DNA of 64,000 nucleotides, from NCBI GenBank assembly GCA_037043455.1, contig JAWPHD010003264.1, forward strand, positions 62,001 through 126,000, written 5' to 3'. A program made the position numbers and the translations under genes. How positions within the stretch are numbered: the stretch's first letter is position 1; each line of letters opens with the position of its first letter. This document shows, piece after piece, positions 32,301-47,300 of this stretch. The notes below the pieces were generated by a model. It saw only the letters and a list, made by a program, of their open reading frames with translations. It was not told the origin of the DNA and ran no database searches. The DNA is from Cyrtodaria siliqua. Taxonomy: Eukaryota > Mollusca > Bivalvia > Adapedonta > Hiatellidae.

Positions 32301-35300
32301 GGCGGAATTGATGGAGGTGAGACTTTCATGCATTGTCCATAAAGAAAGGAGAGGTAATCATTGGAAACCATGTCGGTGTTCATAACAATAGCTGGCTTAA
32401 ACAATTCTAGCCAGTTTTGAGCAAATGGACATTTCAGTATGTAATAGCTTGAATGCGAGAGGTTGCGGCCTGGTCATACCAAAGGCTTATAAACTTGTTC
32501 TATTAACTCTCTTGCTTGACACTCGGCATGTAAAGGTTAGTACTAGGATTGGTCGGTCCAATGTCAGTATAATGTGACTGGGTATCGTCATGTGTCCGCG
32601 GCATGGTTTCCAGTGTGGCAGCAAGTTGAACATTGAGCTCACTGCTGCAAGTAGACACCGTCGTGATGTGACTGAAACATTGTTAAACCCCATACTTTAA
32701 CATACAAACATACATACTGTTCTCCATGTTGATTACAGGTATAGTTGTCGAAGACTGTTTACTGTTGCTGTTGAACCTGTTGAAGAACAATTCATCTAAC
32801 CAAAACTTCTTCCGAGAGGGCAGCCATGTGAAGTATTTGACACCCTTCTTTGAGCTGGACCAGGACCAACAAAGGTCGCAAGTGGGCTGGTCGGCACAGA
32901 AGGTCACCAATATTCACCTGCTGCTACAGGTAAGTCACAGTTGTTTCTGGCATACTCAGTAAGGTTTTCCATATTTTACACAAGTGCTGGAAATCCTGAT
33001 CTTGCATACTGGGCAGATAAAAGTTACAGATATCAACATCGTCGATAAAGCCAACAGTCGGTGACGGCATAGTGTAAATAAGCATGCAAAACGTTAGTAG
33101 TTGGCAACAGTCAGTGATGGCATAGGCATAGTATAAATAAGTACGCAAACTTTAGTAGTTGGCAACAGTCGGTGATGGCATAGGCATAGTATAAATAAGT
33201 ACGCAAAAAGTTAGTAGTTGGCAACAGTCGGTGACGGCATAGTGTAAATAAGCATGAAAAACGTTAGTAGTTGGCAGTCAGTGCACAAAATCCTCAATGG
33301 TATGCAAAAAAAAGAATCGAATCATAGAACTTCTAGCCCTCGGTATGTCTGTTTTAATAGGAATCTCGACAAAGCCGGGTGGTTTCACATGTGTCAGAGT
33401 CTGTCCTTCGAGCACATTAAAGAACCATAGGAATAAGGCATGGTTACCAGATTCCTATGTATTTTTTCCCACTCACTGTGGCAGCTCTGGATAACCTAGT
33501 AGGTATAATGTGTTGATGAGTCGTTAAATAACATTCAGTTGGTAACCAATAAAACATGTTTATGCGCCGTTAAACAATAATTCAAAACAATTGTGTATGT
33601 TACAGCTGGTGAGGTGCCTGGTTTCTCCAAGTAACCCACAACAACTCATCTCTAACTGCCAGAAAAACATGTATACATGTGGTATGTACCTTGTTTAATG
33701 TCCATGCTCAAATGCATATTAGTGGTTGAACACTAGTATTTCTTTTACCAATTCCCCCTAAAAACTAAATCCAGAAGTAAAGCGTTAAAACTTATTTGAT
33801 GACTTTGCAAGTAGTAAAAGATGTATTTAATATGATCGGAATGATCCAATGTCATTAAATCGTCATTGTTATTATTACAATTCCTTTTTTTTTTAAATTT
33901 CCCTACTTGGTCAAATTGCATATGGACACAATGCCTCTGCTTGGTTTGGTATCAGAGTTATGCCCCTTAGAATAGTAAAATATTTACGAAATTAATAAAC
34001 TTTGTTAAATTGTAAATGGGCACAATGTCTCGGCTAAGTTTGATAATCTGCCCAATCGCTTCAGTAATTTCAGAGTTATGCCCCTTTGAATATTAAAATT
34101 TCACTATTAATGTTGTCTGGACTCAAAATTTGGGTAATTGTTATCCAGTCTTCGCCATAGTCAGATTGTATATGGACACAATGTCTCAACCAAGTTTGAT
34201 AATCAGTCCCACCGCCTCAGTAATTCCAGATTTATAAATAAAATCACGTAATTAATGTCCGAAATAAGTTTTCCTTATTAATGTGTGAAGAATAATGGGG
34301 GCATCTGTGTCCTATGGACACATTTCTAGTTTTATATATGAAGTTTGTCGATATATTATTTGAGAAGTTATTTGAGTCATGCAGCAGACTGAGATATTTG
34401 TTTTTTGTCACTCAATACACTTTTTGTTTCAGTCACTCAGTGTTATGTTTTGTTTCAGGTCTGGTACAGCAGCTGTGTACAATATTGATGGCCAGTGGAG
34501 TCCCAGCTGATGTGCTTACAGAGGTAACGTTCATACACACATGCAGTAGTTAATTTACAAACACTGGCATACTCCTATTGTTTCCGTGTGGACTGCTTTT
34601 AATAGTTTAGGAAAACGAGTTTAGTTGTATACAAATACAGTGTTGATGAATGTTTAAATGAAAATGTCACAGACAATTTGATTTAATTTGTAGACATAAG
34701 CTGTGCATATATGTAATTTCTAAGGTGTATTCAGGACTTGAACTTAAGGCTGTTATAATAGTATTATATTTGTTGCTAATAGTACACTAGTCAACTGGGC
34801 AGTTGTTACATGTAAAGGTATGACCGATTGTTCATAATTGTGAATCCACCATTTCAGACAATCAACACAGTGTCAGAGGTAATACGAGGTAACGTTCATA
34901 ACCAGGAATATTTTGCGTCCGTGATGGCCCCCTCCAATCCACCCAGGTAAGTCATGTGAAAAGGCATCAGCCGTTATTTTGTATTGACCGTAATGTAGGG
35001 TTATTAGGCCACCCTTGGCATTGCAAGATACTAGTACATAATATTTCTGTTCTGCCGTCTGAACATACACTGACAGTAGTTGTCTCTGATGCACCATCTG
35101 AACATCCACTGACAGTAGTTGTCTCTGATGCACCGTCTGAACATCCACTGACAGTAGTTGTCTCTGATGCACTTCATATATTCTCCCGAGGCACATTGTT
35201 GTTGGTACTATAGCAATTGGAAAATATAAATTGATTCTCATTCTATGAATTGCAGCAAATTTACCATAAAGCGGTCATGCGCTTCTTGGATTTGTCATTT

Positions 35301-38300
35301 ACTTCCAGTGTTTAAAACTGCAAAATGCAAAAAAAAAAATGCAAATCAATTCTACAGTTCCAGGTTTTCTGAATTAGCATTACTGATTTTTAAAATCTTT
35401 ATCAAACCAATAATCATAAGGCAGTTAATGAAAGGATAAAATAAATTCTAAAAATGCTGATAGGTAAACACGCTGTCAGACAAGTCTGTCATCAACCAAT
35501 TAAACAGTTACCTGTTATTATTACTAGTTTGATACCCATATTGTTATAATTCTGTCGTGTTTTTAAAGATACGGCTTGCCATCACATAACCTCAGCAAGG
35601 CCCGGTTTTTCAAAGAGAAATTGAAAATAATACCTCTGAATAACCGGGCCCAGCTCTGATCGATTAAACCATACATGTTGAACAAGTGAAGTCATAGTTA
35701 TTATAGCTTTGTTTTGTCAAGCATACCTTTCGAGTCGTATGTATCTTTATTTATACCCTATTAAGTTACCCTTGTTCGTATTTTATTTATTTAACAAACA
35801 TATAAGTTTAATGTACTGGTTGTTGTACTGTCTTTGAAGTGTAGTCATTGACATACATTTATTTAAAATCATACAATTTCCTCAAGCTTGAATAATACTT
35901 TTTGAATCGCCTTAAAAATTGTTTTGAATTTTTCGTTGGCGATGACGAGAATGCGAAGTTGAATGTGTGTTAGTTGGATCTTAGTTGTACTTTGGCATAA
36001 CAGATAAATACAGTAAAGCAGCTGCAACAAACATTACTTTACATTAAATTGTACAGGTCATTAACTTGTATAATTTATTTATGTTTAGTTTTACATTTAC
36101 CTGTCTCAGGAACTAAATGGACTAGATTGTGCAACTCAACAGGAGTTTTGACCCATTTTGACCTTACCAGAATCACTATGTAGGGTTTATGCAATCAGTT
36201 TATTCTATTTCTTTTTTGTGTGTGTCAGTGCAACATTTGATTCTGCAGAATTCTTGTTTAAAGAATAACATACGGCCTGTTAATTTCAATCTTGTACCAA
36301 CATATATTTAAATATCAGTGTTTCTCATTTAGTGTTTTAAATACCAGCTCTTTGTATCGACTGCACGAGCATGGCAAACATAAAGGGATCACTCTGTTGT
36401 AACAGATGTTGATAGTCACATGATCTTATCTGATCAGACCTATTTTAACAGTATTAAATGTTCCATTCCACAATATTTAACCTGCAAACTAATCTTGGTC
36501 ATAACTTGCAAAGCATTAGCCCTGCGGTCAAGACACTTTAAATGGTTATTCCTGTTCACGAATACATTCCATTCTTGGAGGCTTATATAGTTATGACCCT
36601 TTATACACAAAAAACTTGAACCTGCAATAACCAGGGTATTTGACCTTTAGTCATATTTCTAAATTTTCAAGATAGCAGGCGACACGAGCGTTAATGGAAC
36701 TCATTCTAGTTTTTGACTTGAGATTAGCATACTGGTCGGGGGCCACTTTCCGTCACTTATATGTAAACATAAACTAATTTTTCCTGCAAATCTATATATG
36801 CTGACAATTTTTACTCTAATTTCTATTAGGTTACCTCTTTCTGGAAATTTGACACCAAATAATTTTGATTTATATAAATTATCGAAGTGGCACGTGACCT
36901 TTTCATAAATAGACTAAAACTGAGAAATCATTTTGTTTACAAGCCCAGATTCCGTCATGTTCTTTTATCGAGCGATATATTCAACTAGGTCGTGATATAG
37001 TTACATTTTACGTATTAAAAAAAACATGTTTGCAAGTCTATTCAACAATTTCATCGTAAAAATGGTGTGTTTGCATTGTTCCTTCATTCACCTCGATTGC
37101 TATAACAATGCGCCTTGTAACGTCAATAAAGTATTTCCACGACGTCAGTTTACACTATAACAAAGGATAACTCTGTGTAAATCAAACATATAAGTTGTAC
37201 GAGTTGGCTCTCTTTGGTTAAAATATATTATCACGGTATATTTTAACTGCGTCCGATTGAGTGATAAAAATATGACGTCATAACAGTGTTTTTGTAAAGC
37301 TTATTTACTTTGTGGATGTTTATTCTGTTTACAATCTTCAGTGCTAAATGTCTGTCAATAAGTAACATCGCGTAAGTAATTTGCAGTGTAAAACAGATTT
37401 TAAATGAGAATGACGGAAACTGGCCACCTAACCAGTAGGGTTCTAATATGATTTTAAGGAAATTTTAAAACAGGAACTTCTGTTCTAAATACACATTTTT
37501 TTAAACACAGTCATATTCTTGATAGGCTAAGACACCTTAATTATGACAAAGTTATAATCAAAGTTAAAGAATTATAAATACTACATGGAAAATACATTGT
37601 CTTGCAATGTTGATTTATTTTTAAAAAATCCTCTAGCTCTCTCCTATGATCATTTGCCTGCTTGGTTTTAGTAGTAGGGTTGGTATTTTTAAACCACACC
37701 CACAGTGGTAATCCAGCTTGCTAGTGTTTTAGTTTTATGTTAAACCTTGTATAGACATAACAAGTGTTTGGGATGAGACTGTATTCATGTTAAGGGTGAC
37801 ACAATACACATATCATCCTGGCACGATTTATCTGTAGAATAGTGATCACTTTATTGTATATTTCATTTTAGAACTTAGTACTTCAGTGTTGTATTAATTG
37901 CAAATGCTATTATATTAATTAGGAATGAAACACCAGGTAGAGCTATGAATAAACCCACCCTGTTTTAAACTAATTTCTAAGTTTAAAAAAAAGTATTTAA
38001 AAAAAGTACCGGACTCCCTAATTTGGGCAGGTCTTCGTGAGAATATTGCAGACTCATTAGAAAACAGTGTCTTATTTACTTAACTTTAATGCCCAGCAAT
38101 CCCAAAATCCTGAGGCTACTCCTTCTACAATGTCGTCTTGTCCCATTTCAGACCAGCGATTGTGGTGCTGCTGATGTCGATGGTGAATGAGAAGCAGCCA
38201 TTCACACTGCGCTGTGCCGTCCTCTACTGTTTCCAGTCATTTCTGTACAAGAATGAGGTGGGCCAATCACAGATCGTCCAGACTTTGCTGCCAACTACAG

Positions 38301-41300
38301 CCGATGGTGAGTAGGATCATGTGGTCCACAATTATTCTGTGATGGACACATGTACAGGAGGTGGTTAATAATGGAGTGTGATAGACTGAGAGATTGTGGG
38401 GTATGGATGGGGTGGAGGGTGGGGTACAAACGATGGTGAGTAAAGTAATTGTGGGGTGTGGATGGGGTGGAGGGTGGGGGTACAGACGATGGTGAGTAAG
38501 TTATTGTGGGGGTGGAGGGTGGGGGCACAGCCGATGGTGAGTAAGATATTGTGGGGTGTGGATGGAGTGGAAGGTGGGGGTGCAGCCGATGGTGAGTAAG
38601 TTATTGTGGGTTGTGGAGGGTGGGGGTACAGCCGATGGTAAGTTATTGTGGGGTGTGGATGGGTGGAGGGTGGGGGTACAGCTGATGGTAAGTAAGTTAT
38701 TATGGGGTGTGGATGGGGCGGAGGGTGGGGTACAGCCAATGGTAAGTAATTGTGGGGTGTGGATGGGGTGGAGATTGGGGTACAGCTGATGGTGAGTAAG
38801 TAATTGTGGCGTGTGGATGGGGTGGAGGATGGGGACACATTAACAGGTAATTGGGATGGTTAATAATATGGTTTATACTGCGAGAGATGTTTTTGGATGT
38901 GTAGTTGGAGGATGTTTTAAGAACAAGGATCATTTTATCCGGCTATCCCACCATAATTGAAGTGAATAATTTGATTTAAACCTGTTCTCTAAAAAAACAT
39001 TCAAAAGAGAGAAATATAGGTCATTCATTATTTAAATACATAAATGGGTTAAAACCCATGTCAATTTTTTTATTTAAATGGGTTAAAACTCCTGTCACAT
39101 GAATTTCAGCCAACACTATATCTGCGGGCCAGTTACTGTGTGGAGGTCTGTTCAGTGGAGACTCGCTGTCCAACTGGTTTGCATCTGTTGCTTTACTCAA
39201 TGCGATATCGGAGAATCCCACACAGAAAGAGCAACTTCTGAGGGTCCAGTTGGCCACAAGTCTGGGCAATCCACCCGTGTCATTACTACAGCAGGGCTGT
39301 AACATCCTCGCTCAGGTAACTTGGATATGTAGTATTACCGGTCCAGTTGGCCACAAGTCTGGGAAATCCACCCATGTCATTACAACAGCAGGGCTGTAAC
39401 ATCCTCGCTCAGTCTGGGGAATCCCCCCATGTCATTACTACAGCAGGGCAGTAACATCCTCGCTCAGTCTGGGGAATCCACCCATGTCATTACAACAGCA
39501 GGGCTGTAACATCCTCGCTCAGTCTGGGAAATCCACCCATGTCATTACTACAGCAGGGCAGTAACATCCTCGCTCAGTCTGGGGAATCCCCCCATGTCAT
39601 TACTACAGCAGAGCTGTAACATCCTCGCTCAGAGTAGGTGGGATATGTAGTATTACTGGTCCAGTTGGCCACAAGTCTGGGCAATCCACCCATGTCATTA
39701 CTACAGCAGGGCTGTAACATTCTCGCTCAGGTAAGTGGGATATGTAGTATTACTGATCCAGTTGGTCACAAGTCTTGGCAATCCACCCATGTCATTACTA
39801 CAGCAGGGCTGTAACATTCTCGCTCAGGTAAGGTCCAGTTGGCCACAAGTCTGGGCAATCCACCCATGTCATTACTACAGCAGGGCTGTAACATTCTCGC
39901 TCAGGTAAGTGGGATATGTAGTATTACTGGTCCAGTTGGTCACAAGTCTGGACAATCCACCCGTGTTATTACTACAGCAGGGCTGTAACATTCTCGCTCA
40001 GGTAAGGTCCAGTTGGCCACAAGTCTGGGCAATCCACCCGTGTCATTACTACAGCAGGGCTGTAACATTCTCGCTCAGGTAAGTGGGATATGTAGTATTA
40101 CTGGTCCAGTTGGTCACAAGTCTGGGCAATCCACCCGTGTCATTACTACAGCAGGGCTGTAACATTCTCGCTCAGGTAAGTTTGATATGTAGTATTACTG
40201 GTCCAGTTGGTCACAAGTCTGGGGAATCCCCCCCGTGTCATTACTATAGCAGGGCTGTAACATTCTCGCTCACTTAAGTTGGATATGTAGTATTACTGGT
40301 CCAGTTGGTCACAAGTCTGGGGAATCCACCCGTGTCATTACTACAGCAGGGCTGTAACATTCTCGTTCAGGTAAGTTGGATATGTAGTATTACTGGTCCA
40401 GTTGGTCACAAGTCTGGGCAATCCACCCGTGTCATTACTACAGCAGGGCTGTAACATTCTCGCTCAGGTAAGGTCCAGTTGGCCACAAGTCTGGGCAATC
40501 CACCCGTGTCATTACTACAGCAGGGCTGTAACATTCTCGCTCAGGTAAGTGGGATATGTAGTATTACGGGTCCAGTTGGTCCCAAGTCCAGGCAATCCAC
40601 CCATGTCATCAGGACTGTAACATCCTCGCTAAAGTTAAGTGGGATAATTATGTGGTATTGTATTACGGATCCAGTTTGACATCTATGGGGGGGGGGGGGG
40701 GCGTTGGTTGTGGGGTGGGGAGACCTAAGTCTGATTGTGAGACCCGTTGTCTCTCATTTGACAACACTGGTTGCGTTGGTAAAAAAGGGACTGCACTATC
40801 GACTGTGCTGATCCGTGCCATTTCTGCCGCAGGTCTACACCATCCTCATCATGTATTGTAAATAAGGGGTAATTTTAGGGTCATTCATTATGTTTTGGCT
40901 CTAGAATAGAAAGTATCATTATATGAAAGTTTGAGTTGAACCCTTAGACCTCCACGAAAGTTGATGTACCCCCATTAAAACAAGAAATACTTTGTTATTA
41001 GCAGTAATCAGTTGGGAGAGGCTCAAAAATGAACTTTCCTTAATACGACTTAAAAAAACAAAGGAATATATTTTCATAAACAATGTAATCATGTTATAAA
41101 AGAAATGTTGGAAGTTTATTTTAAGTTTTATAGAAATGTTTGTTCACTGTGTGTTGAGAGTGTTACCTATCACTGTTGTATTATATTTCAGGGTGGTCGT
41201 GTACAGACAAGGATAGGCATATTGATGTTGATAGCTACGTGGTTGGCAGACTGTCCTGCTTCTGTCGCACATTTCCTCTTCAATACAGCCAATGTACCAT

Positions 41301-44300
41301 ACGTATCCTTTTAAATCATTTGTCCGCTACCCTATCCTGTTTTAAACTTATTTCATCAGTTGAATATTTTTATCCATATAAATATCCATGTATACCTGGC
41401 TCAAATCTCCGAAGGTTTTTTAAAACAAGAGGGCCTGTGGATGCTCTACTGGCTAAAACGGCTCATATCAAGGGTTATCGACATAAAATTTCCATCAGTA
41501 CTTCTTTTAAAACATTGCAAAAACAACACTAAGTCTGGGATGGCCTTAGATCGCTCACCTGGTAATCATGGGCAATAAGTCTGCTGTGTCTAGTCTGGCA
41601 TGGGTATTTTTTAATTTCTCTCACTTTCTTCTATGAATGAAATTTCATAAAAATGAGTGGTGTTTTTTTTTATATTCTAAGCAAATCTGGTTAAGATCAG
41701 ATAAAAAATGAAGTAACTACAGATTTAACAAAGGAAAATACAATATAGCATTTTTCAACAAATCAAGGGCCATAACTCTGTCGTTACTAACAAGATATAG
41801 CTGGTTTTCGAACTTGTCCAAGATTTCATTGATATACCGCGCTTTGCACAACTAGACATCATACTGAGGCTTCCTGCCAAATTTCATAGAAATTCAACAA
41901 GCAGTTTAGGAGGAGTAGCACCGAATGCTGGTTTTCGAACTTGTCCGAGGTTTCATTGATATTAACAATCTGTTCAAGTTTGGTAAAGATCGGATGAAAA
42001 ATGAAGGCCATATCGTCTTGAGACAAAATATAGCATTTTCAACTAAATCAAGGGCCATAATGCCGCTGTTACTGGTCCGATCTGTCTGGTTTTCGAACTT
42101 ATCCGAGCTTTCATTGATATTAACAATCTGTTAAAGTTTGGTAAAGATCGGATAAAAAATGAAGGCTCTATCATGTTAACGAGGTAAAAGTTAACGGTCG
42201 GACGGAGGACGGACAACACACCATCCCATAAGGGCCAGCAGAGCTAAAAAAAAAAAAAATGAAAAAAAAAATGAAGGCAAAATATTGCCGTTTTAACTAA
42301 ATCAAGGGCCATAACTCCGCTGTTACTGGTCTGATCTGGCTGGTTTTCGAACTTGTCCGAGCTTTCATTGATATTAACAATCTGGAAAAGATCGGATGAA
42401 AAATGAAGGCCCCATCGTCTTAACAAGGCAAAATATAGCATTTTTAACTAACTCAAGCGCCATAACTCAGCTGTTAATGGTACGCTCTGGCTGGTTTTCG
42501 AACTAATCCGAGTTTTCATTGACATTAACAATCTGGTAAAGTTTGGTAAATATCGGATGAAAAATGAAGGCCCTATCGTCTTAACAAGGCAAAATATAGC
42601 ATTTTTAATTAAATCAAGGGCCATAACTCCGCTGTTACTGGTCTGATCTGGCTGGTTTTCAAACTTTTAGGAGCTGTCATTGAAATTAACAATCTGGTAA
42701 AGTTTGGTAGAAATTGGATGAAAAATGAAGGCCCTATCGTCTTAACAAGACAAAAGTTAACGAAGGACGGACGGACAACCAGAAGCTCTACTGGCCTTCT
42801 AAAAAAAGCAAAAAAAAAACATGGCCCCTTGTGGAGTGCTTCACTTCTACGGTGTTTGCCTACGATGCCAAAGCCGTAAATCAACTCTGTATATACACAA
42901 GTATTCCCAACAGATGCATCGGTAACCATGAGGTCACATCAGTAGCAAAGAGGTGTAAACCTTTTTGTTACATTTTACATTGTTACTCTTCCCTGTTCAC
43001 TGCCTCCTAAACAAATCTTATATTTTATTTACCTTCTTAAGCGAGTTTTTGCATAAAACCCTATAACATATCATTTGACAGTAATGAGTGTATATATAAT
43101 GGAGTGTTTCCTTAACTAGCCAGCTAATATCCCAAGTGTCTGCATCCGATGGAGATGAGAATGAGCAGAATGTCCAGGGTTTGTGTGCCTTCCTTTTGGG
43201 GATTTGTGTCATCTATAACGACGATCAGAATGAAACATTCACTGCGTAAGTATCCCATGGTGTACCATAAAGTTTCTGTCATTTTTATAAGCTACAAGCT
43301 TTCTAATAGACTAGATTGCAAGCTTCCAGTGTATACAGATGGCACTCGGACATCGCTAGCTTACAGTGTATACATATGGCACTCGGACATCGCTAGCTTA
43401 CAGTGTATACATATGGCACTCGGACATCGCTAGCTTACAGTGTATACAGATGGCACTCGGACATCGCAGGCTTACAGTGTATACAGATGGCACTCGGACA
43501 TCGCAGGGCTTACAGTGTATACAGATGGCACTCGGACATCGCAGGCTTACAGTGTATACAGATGGCACTCGGACATCGCAGGCTTACAGTGTATACAGAT
43601 GGAACTCGGACATCGCAGGCTTACAGTGTATACAGATGGCACTCGGACATCGCAGGGCTTACAGTGTATACAGATGGCACTCGGACATCGCAGGCTTACA
43701 GTGTATACAGATGGCACTCGGACATCGCAGGCTTACAGTGTATACAGATGGCACTCGGACATCGCAGGCTTACAGTGTATACAGATGGCACTCGGACATC
43801 GCAGGCTTACAGTGTATACAGATGGCACTCGGACATCGCAGGCTTACAGTGTATACAGATGGCACTCGGACATCGCAGGCTTACAGTGTATACAGATGGC
43901 ACTCGGACATGGCAGGCTTACAGTGTATACAGATGGCACTCGGACATCGCAGGCTTACAGTGTATACAGATGGCACTCGGACATCGCAGGCTTACAGTGT
44001 ATACAGATGGCACTCGGACATCGCAGGCTTACAGTGTATACAGATGGCACTCGGACATCGCAGGCTTACAGTGTATACAGATGGCACTCGGACATCGCAG
44101 GCTTACAGTGTATACAGATGGCACTCGGACATCGCAGGCTTACAGTGTATACAGATGGCACTCGGACATCCAGGGCTTACAGTGTATACAGATGGCACTC
44201 GGACATCCAGGGCTTACAGTGTATACAGATGGCACTCGGACATCGCAGGCTTACAGTGTATACAGATGGCACTCGGACATCCAGGGCTTACAGTGTATAC

Positions 44301-47300
44301 AGATGGCACTCGGACATCCAGGGCTTACAGTGTATACAGATGGCACTCGGACATCCAGGGCTTACAGTGTATACAGATGGCACTCGGACATCGCAGGGCT
44401 TACAGTGTATACAGATGGCACTCGGACATCGCAGGCTTACAGTGTATACAGATGGCACTCGGACATGGCAGGCTTACAGTGTATACAGATGGCACTCGGA
44501 CATCGCAGGCTTACAGTGTATACAGATGGCACTCGGACATCGCAGGCTTACAGTGAATACAGATGGCACTCGGACATCCAGGGCTTACAGTGTATACAGA
44601 TGGCACTCGGACATCCAGGGCTTACAGTGTATACAGATGGCACTCGGACATCCAGGGCTTACAGTGTATACAGATGGCACTCGGACATCGCAGGCTTACA
44701 GTGTATACAGATGGCACTCGGACATCCAGGGCTTACAGTGTATACAGATGGCACTCGGACATCCAGGGCTTACAGTGTATACAGATGGCACTCGGACATC
44801 GCAGGGCTATATTGTGAACTGATATTAACTCATACTTAATAGCATGCAGTCAACTTGATGCATTTGGTAGGATTTCCTTGGTATACAAATAGTCTCAAAA
44901 GCAGAGCAACCACTGATGAATAATGTGTAGAAGACTCCCCCAAAGTTGATTGTATGGTTAAAGTTTATAAAAAGACTAGAAATGTGTCACAATACTCCCG
45001 CTGTAACCTATCGGCTAAATTAACGCCATAACTCCACCGGATCGGAACTGCGACGATATGTGCAACTAAGACTTCATTCAGATAATTCCTGCCAAGTATC
45101 TGCAAAACGAGGTAAACCTATAATATCAGATTTAAGAATAAGTGTCCCTTATTAGCTAAAATCACAATATTTATTCTGGCACTTCTTTATCGTAATATTT
45201 AACAATGGTGTGGTTTTGTAGAGGTTGACATGAGTTCACAGTACCACCTTCATCTCTATTTCAGGACAACATTGAGACAGATAATAGAGAAGCGTATCGG
45301 CATGGAGGCGTTTACAGATAAACTCACACAAGTTACCAAGAGTGAGAGCTATACCAGAGCCATTAAGAAACCTCATCTAAACTATAAAAAAGCCAGCGAA
45401 GTTGTCTTTGACTTTGAATTTACAAGACTATATAAACAATTAGAACGTAAGTAGCGAAACAAGTAGTGGGATTTATATTAAATCAGTCAGGGGTGTATAG
45501 CTGTGTCTGAAATGATGTGTAGGAACAATCAATTTATTGAGCGTTAGTGGAGTCCGGGGGTGGGGCATGCTGTCCAATTTAAAAAAATATATAATAATAT
45601 GCAGATTGGATTTTGATGTTCATCTAAAGTTAGCTACACCACTGTAAGGATTAAGCATTCATAGTGTTGATGAAGTAGACATGTGACTAAGATTTTAATA
45701 CATTTTTTACAGGACAGAGACAGGGATTAGCTGACATTCTAATGATTTCACTTTCAAAATTGTCTCCTTTATCAAGACAATGTCCTCCAACATCCAAACA
45801 TACACTCGTCAATAATCACTTGACAAATAGTAACACTTTAAATAAAAAAACATGTATTCAAAATTACTCCCTCATCAAAAAAAGTAAAAATGCACTGTTT
45901 ACAAAAAGAATACAGAAATATAATAAAACAATAAGTGGACGGCTACAATACACACACAACTTGCATCGTAGACAATATATACTACTCAACTTTTATAAAC
46001 GGTCACCCAGGTTTATTGAAAATAACACGAATACTAAAATTTGGAAATCACCGAAACGCATACCAATATTTTATTAAGCTTCTCAACACGGTTTTAGTCA
46101 AATCAAGGTGTATAAGTTTTATAAATCGCTAGCGATATTTGTTAAACGACGCCAGTTAAAATTTCAAATGTAAATAGGAATTAATTAAGAAATAGAACAT
46201 CGTTTACGGTGAATTATCGTGTAATATATCATGGTTTGGAGTTCAATTGTAAACAATAATTGCACGAGCCCGAAGAGCGAGTGAAATTATTGTTTACATT
46301 TGAACGACAAAATGTGACATATTACACGATAATTCACTGTAAACGATGTTCTATTTCTTTATGTGTTCAAATCCCACTGGGGGTTCGACTTTTAAGTGAG
46401 AAAGTGTTGATGCTTACGGATGGCGGGAGGTATACAGTAGTGGTTCTACCCAGGAATTAGTGGGTGGCCTGCTTCCACCTCCAAACCATCATCCAACAAT
46501 TCATGTGATTTTGTTGGAAGAAATTAGAAGTTTTTAACTCTAACACTGTTTGACTGTTTACAGATGAAATATTGAAAGTTTTATCACCCACTGCAAACAA
46601 TAGAGAAGAAACTAAGAAGCAGTTGGCAAATCTGAAGGAACATGAGAGTATAGTGTCCCAATATAAAGATTTAATACAAGAGCAGGTGAGTAAATGCTTG
46701 TTTAACCTTTGATGGAGTTGATTATGACTTTGAAGCTGCAGTAGCAGTAACTTTTAGCTTATAAAACACAACATAATTATGTTGACACACATTACACAAC
46801 TACCATTATTGAATATTTACTAACTAGAAACAAGATGTGTTGATTTAATTCAAATTATATGTGTGCTTCCTATATATTACATGCTAAATAAAAATAAGGT
46901 AGGTAGGTAGGGAAAATTATTAATCTTTTTTTTCCCCACTCAACACTGCAAAAATGTAAAAAAAAGAAGGAACTTTAAATATATATTTGTTTATTTAGTT
47001 TGATGCTATACAATCTACACATGTATGTTTAGAATTATTTATTACAATCTACACCTAGGTATATTCAGGATGATGCATTACAATTTACACATGTATGTTT
47101 AGGATTATTTATTACAATCTACACCTAGGTATATTCAGGATGATGCATTACAATTTACACATACATATATTTAGTTTGACCCATTACAATCTGGACATGT
47201 TTATTTACGATGATGCATTATTATTTACACATGTTTAGGATGATGCGTTACAATCTACTCGGAGTGCGTTGCAAAAAAGAGAAGCAGAGATAAGTATAGC

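Larger units (their letters stand above)
34947..38151 (+). other. USO1 intron 10
   Basis: About 3.2 kb holding a 39-bp minisatellite (35056-35172) and a TA-flanked MITE (36732-37435). 35180-36720 and 37440-38150 show nothing recognisable. Confidence 0.55.

Noticed and set aside
38295..38933. Minus-strand Pro/His/Thr-rich frames
   Set aside because: Complement of the exon 11 edge minisatellite.
43366..44839. Three overlapping + strand open frames of 396-478 residues
   Set aside because: They are frame readings of the stop-free 37-bp tandem repeat in USO1 intron 14; no start context, splice link or family supports coding.
45742..46132. AT-rich open frames preceded by an acceptor-like TTTTTTACAG
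   Set aside because: Not needed to connect exons 15 and 16 in phase, no p115 similarity and low-complexity composition; a cryptic exon cannot be excluded.
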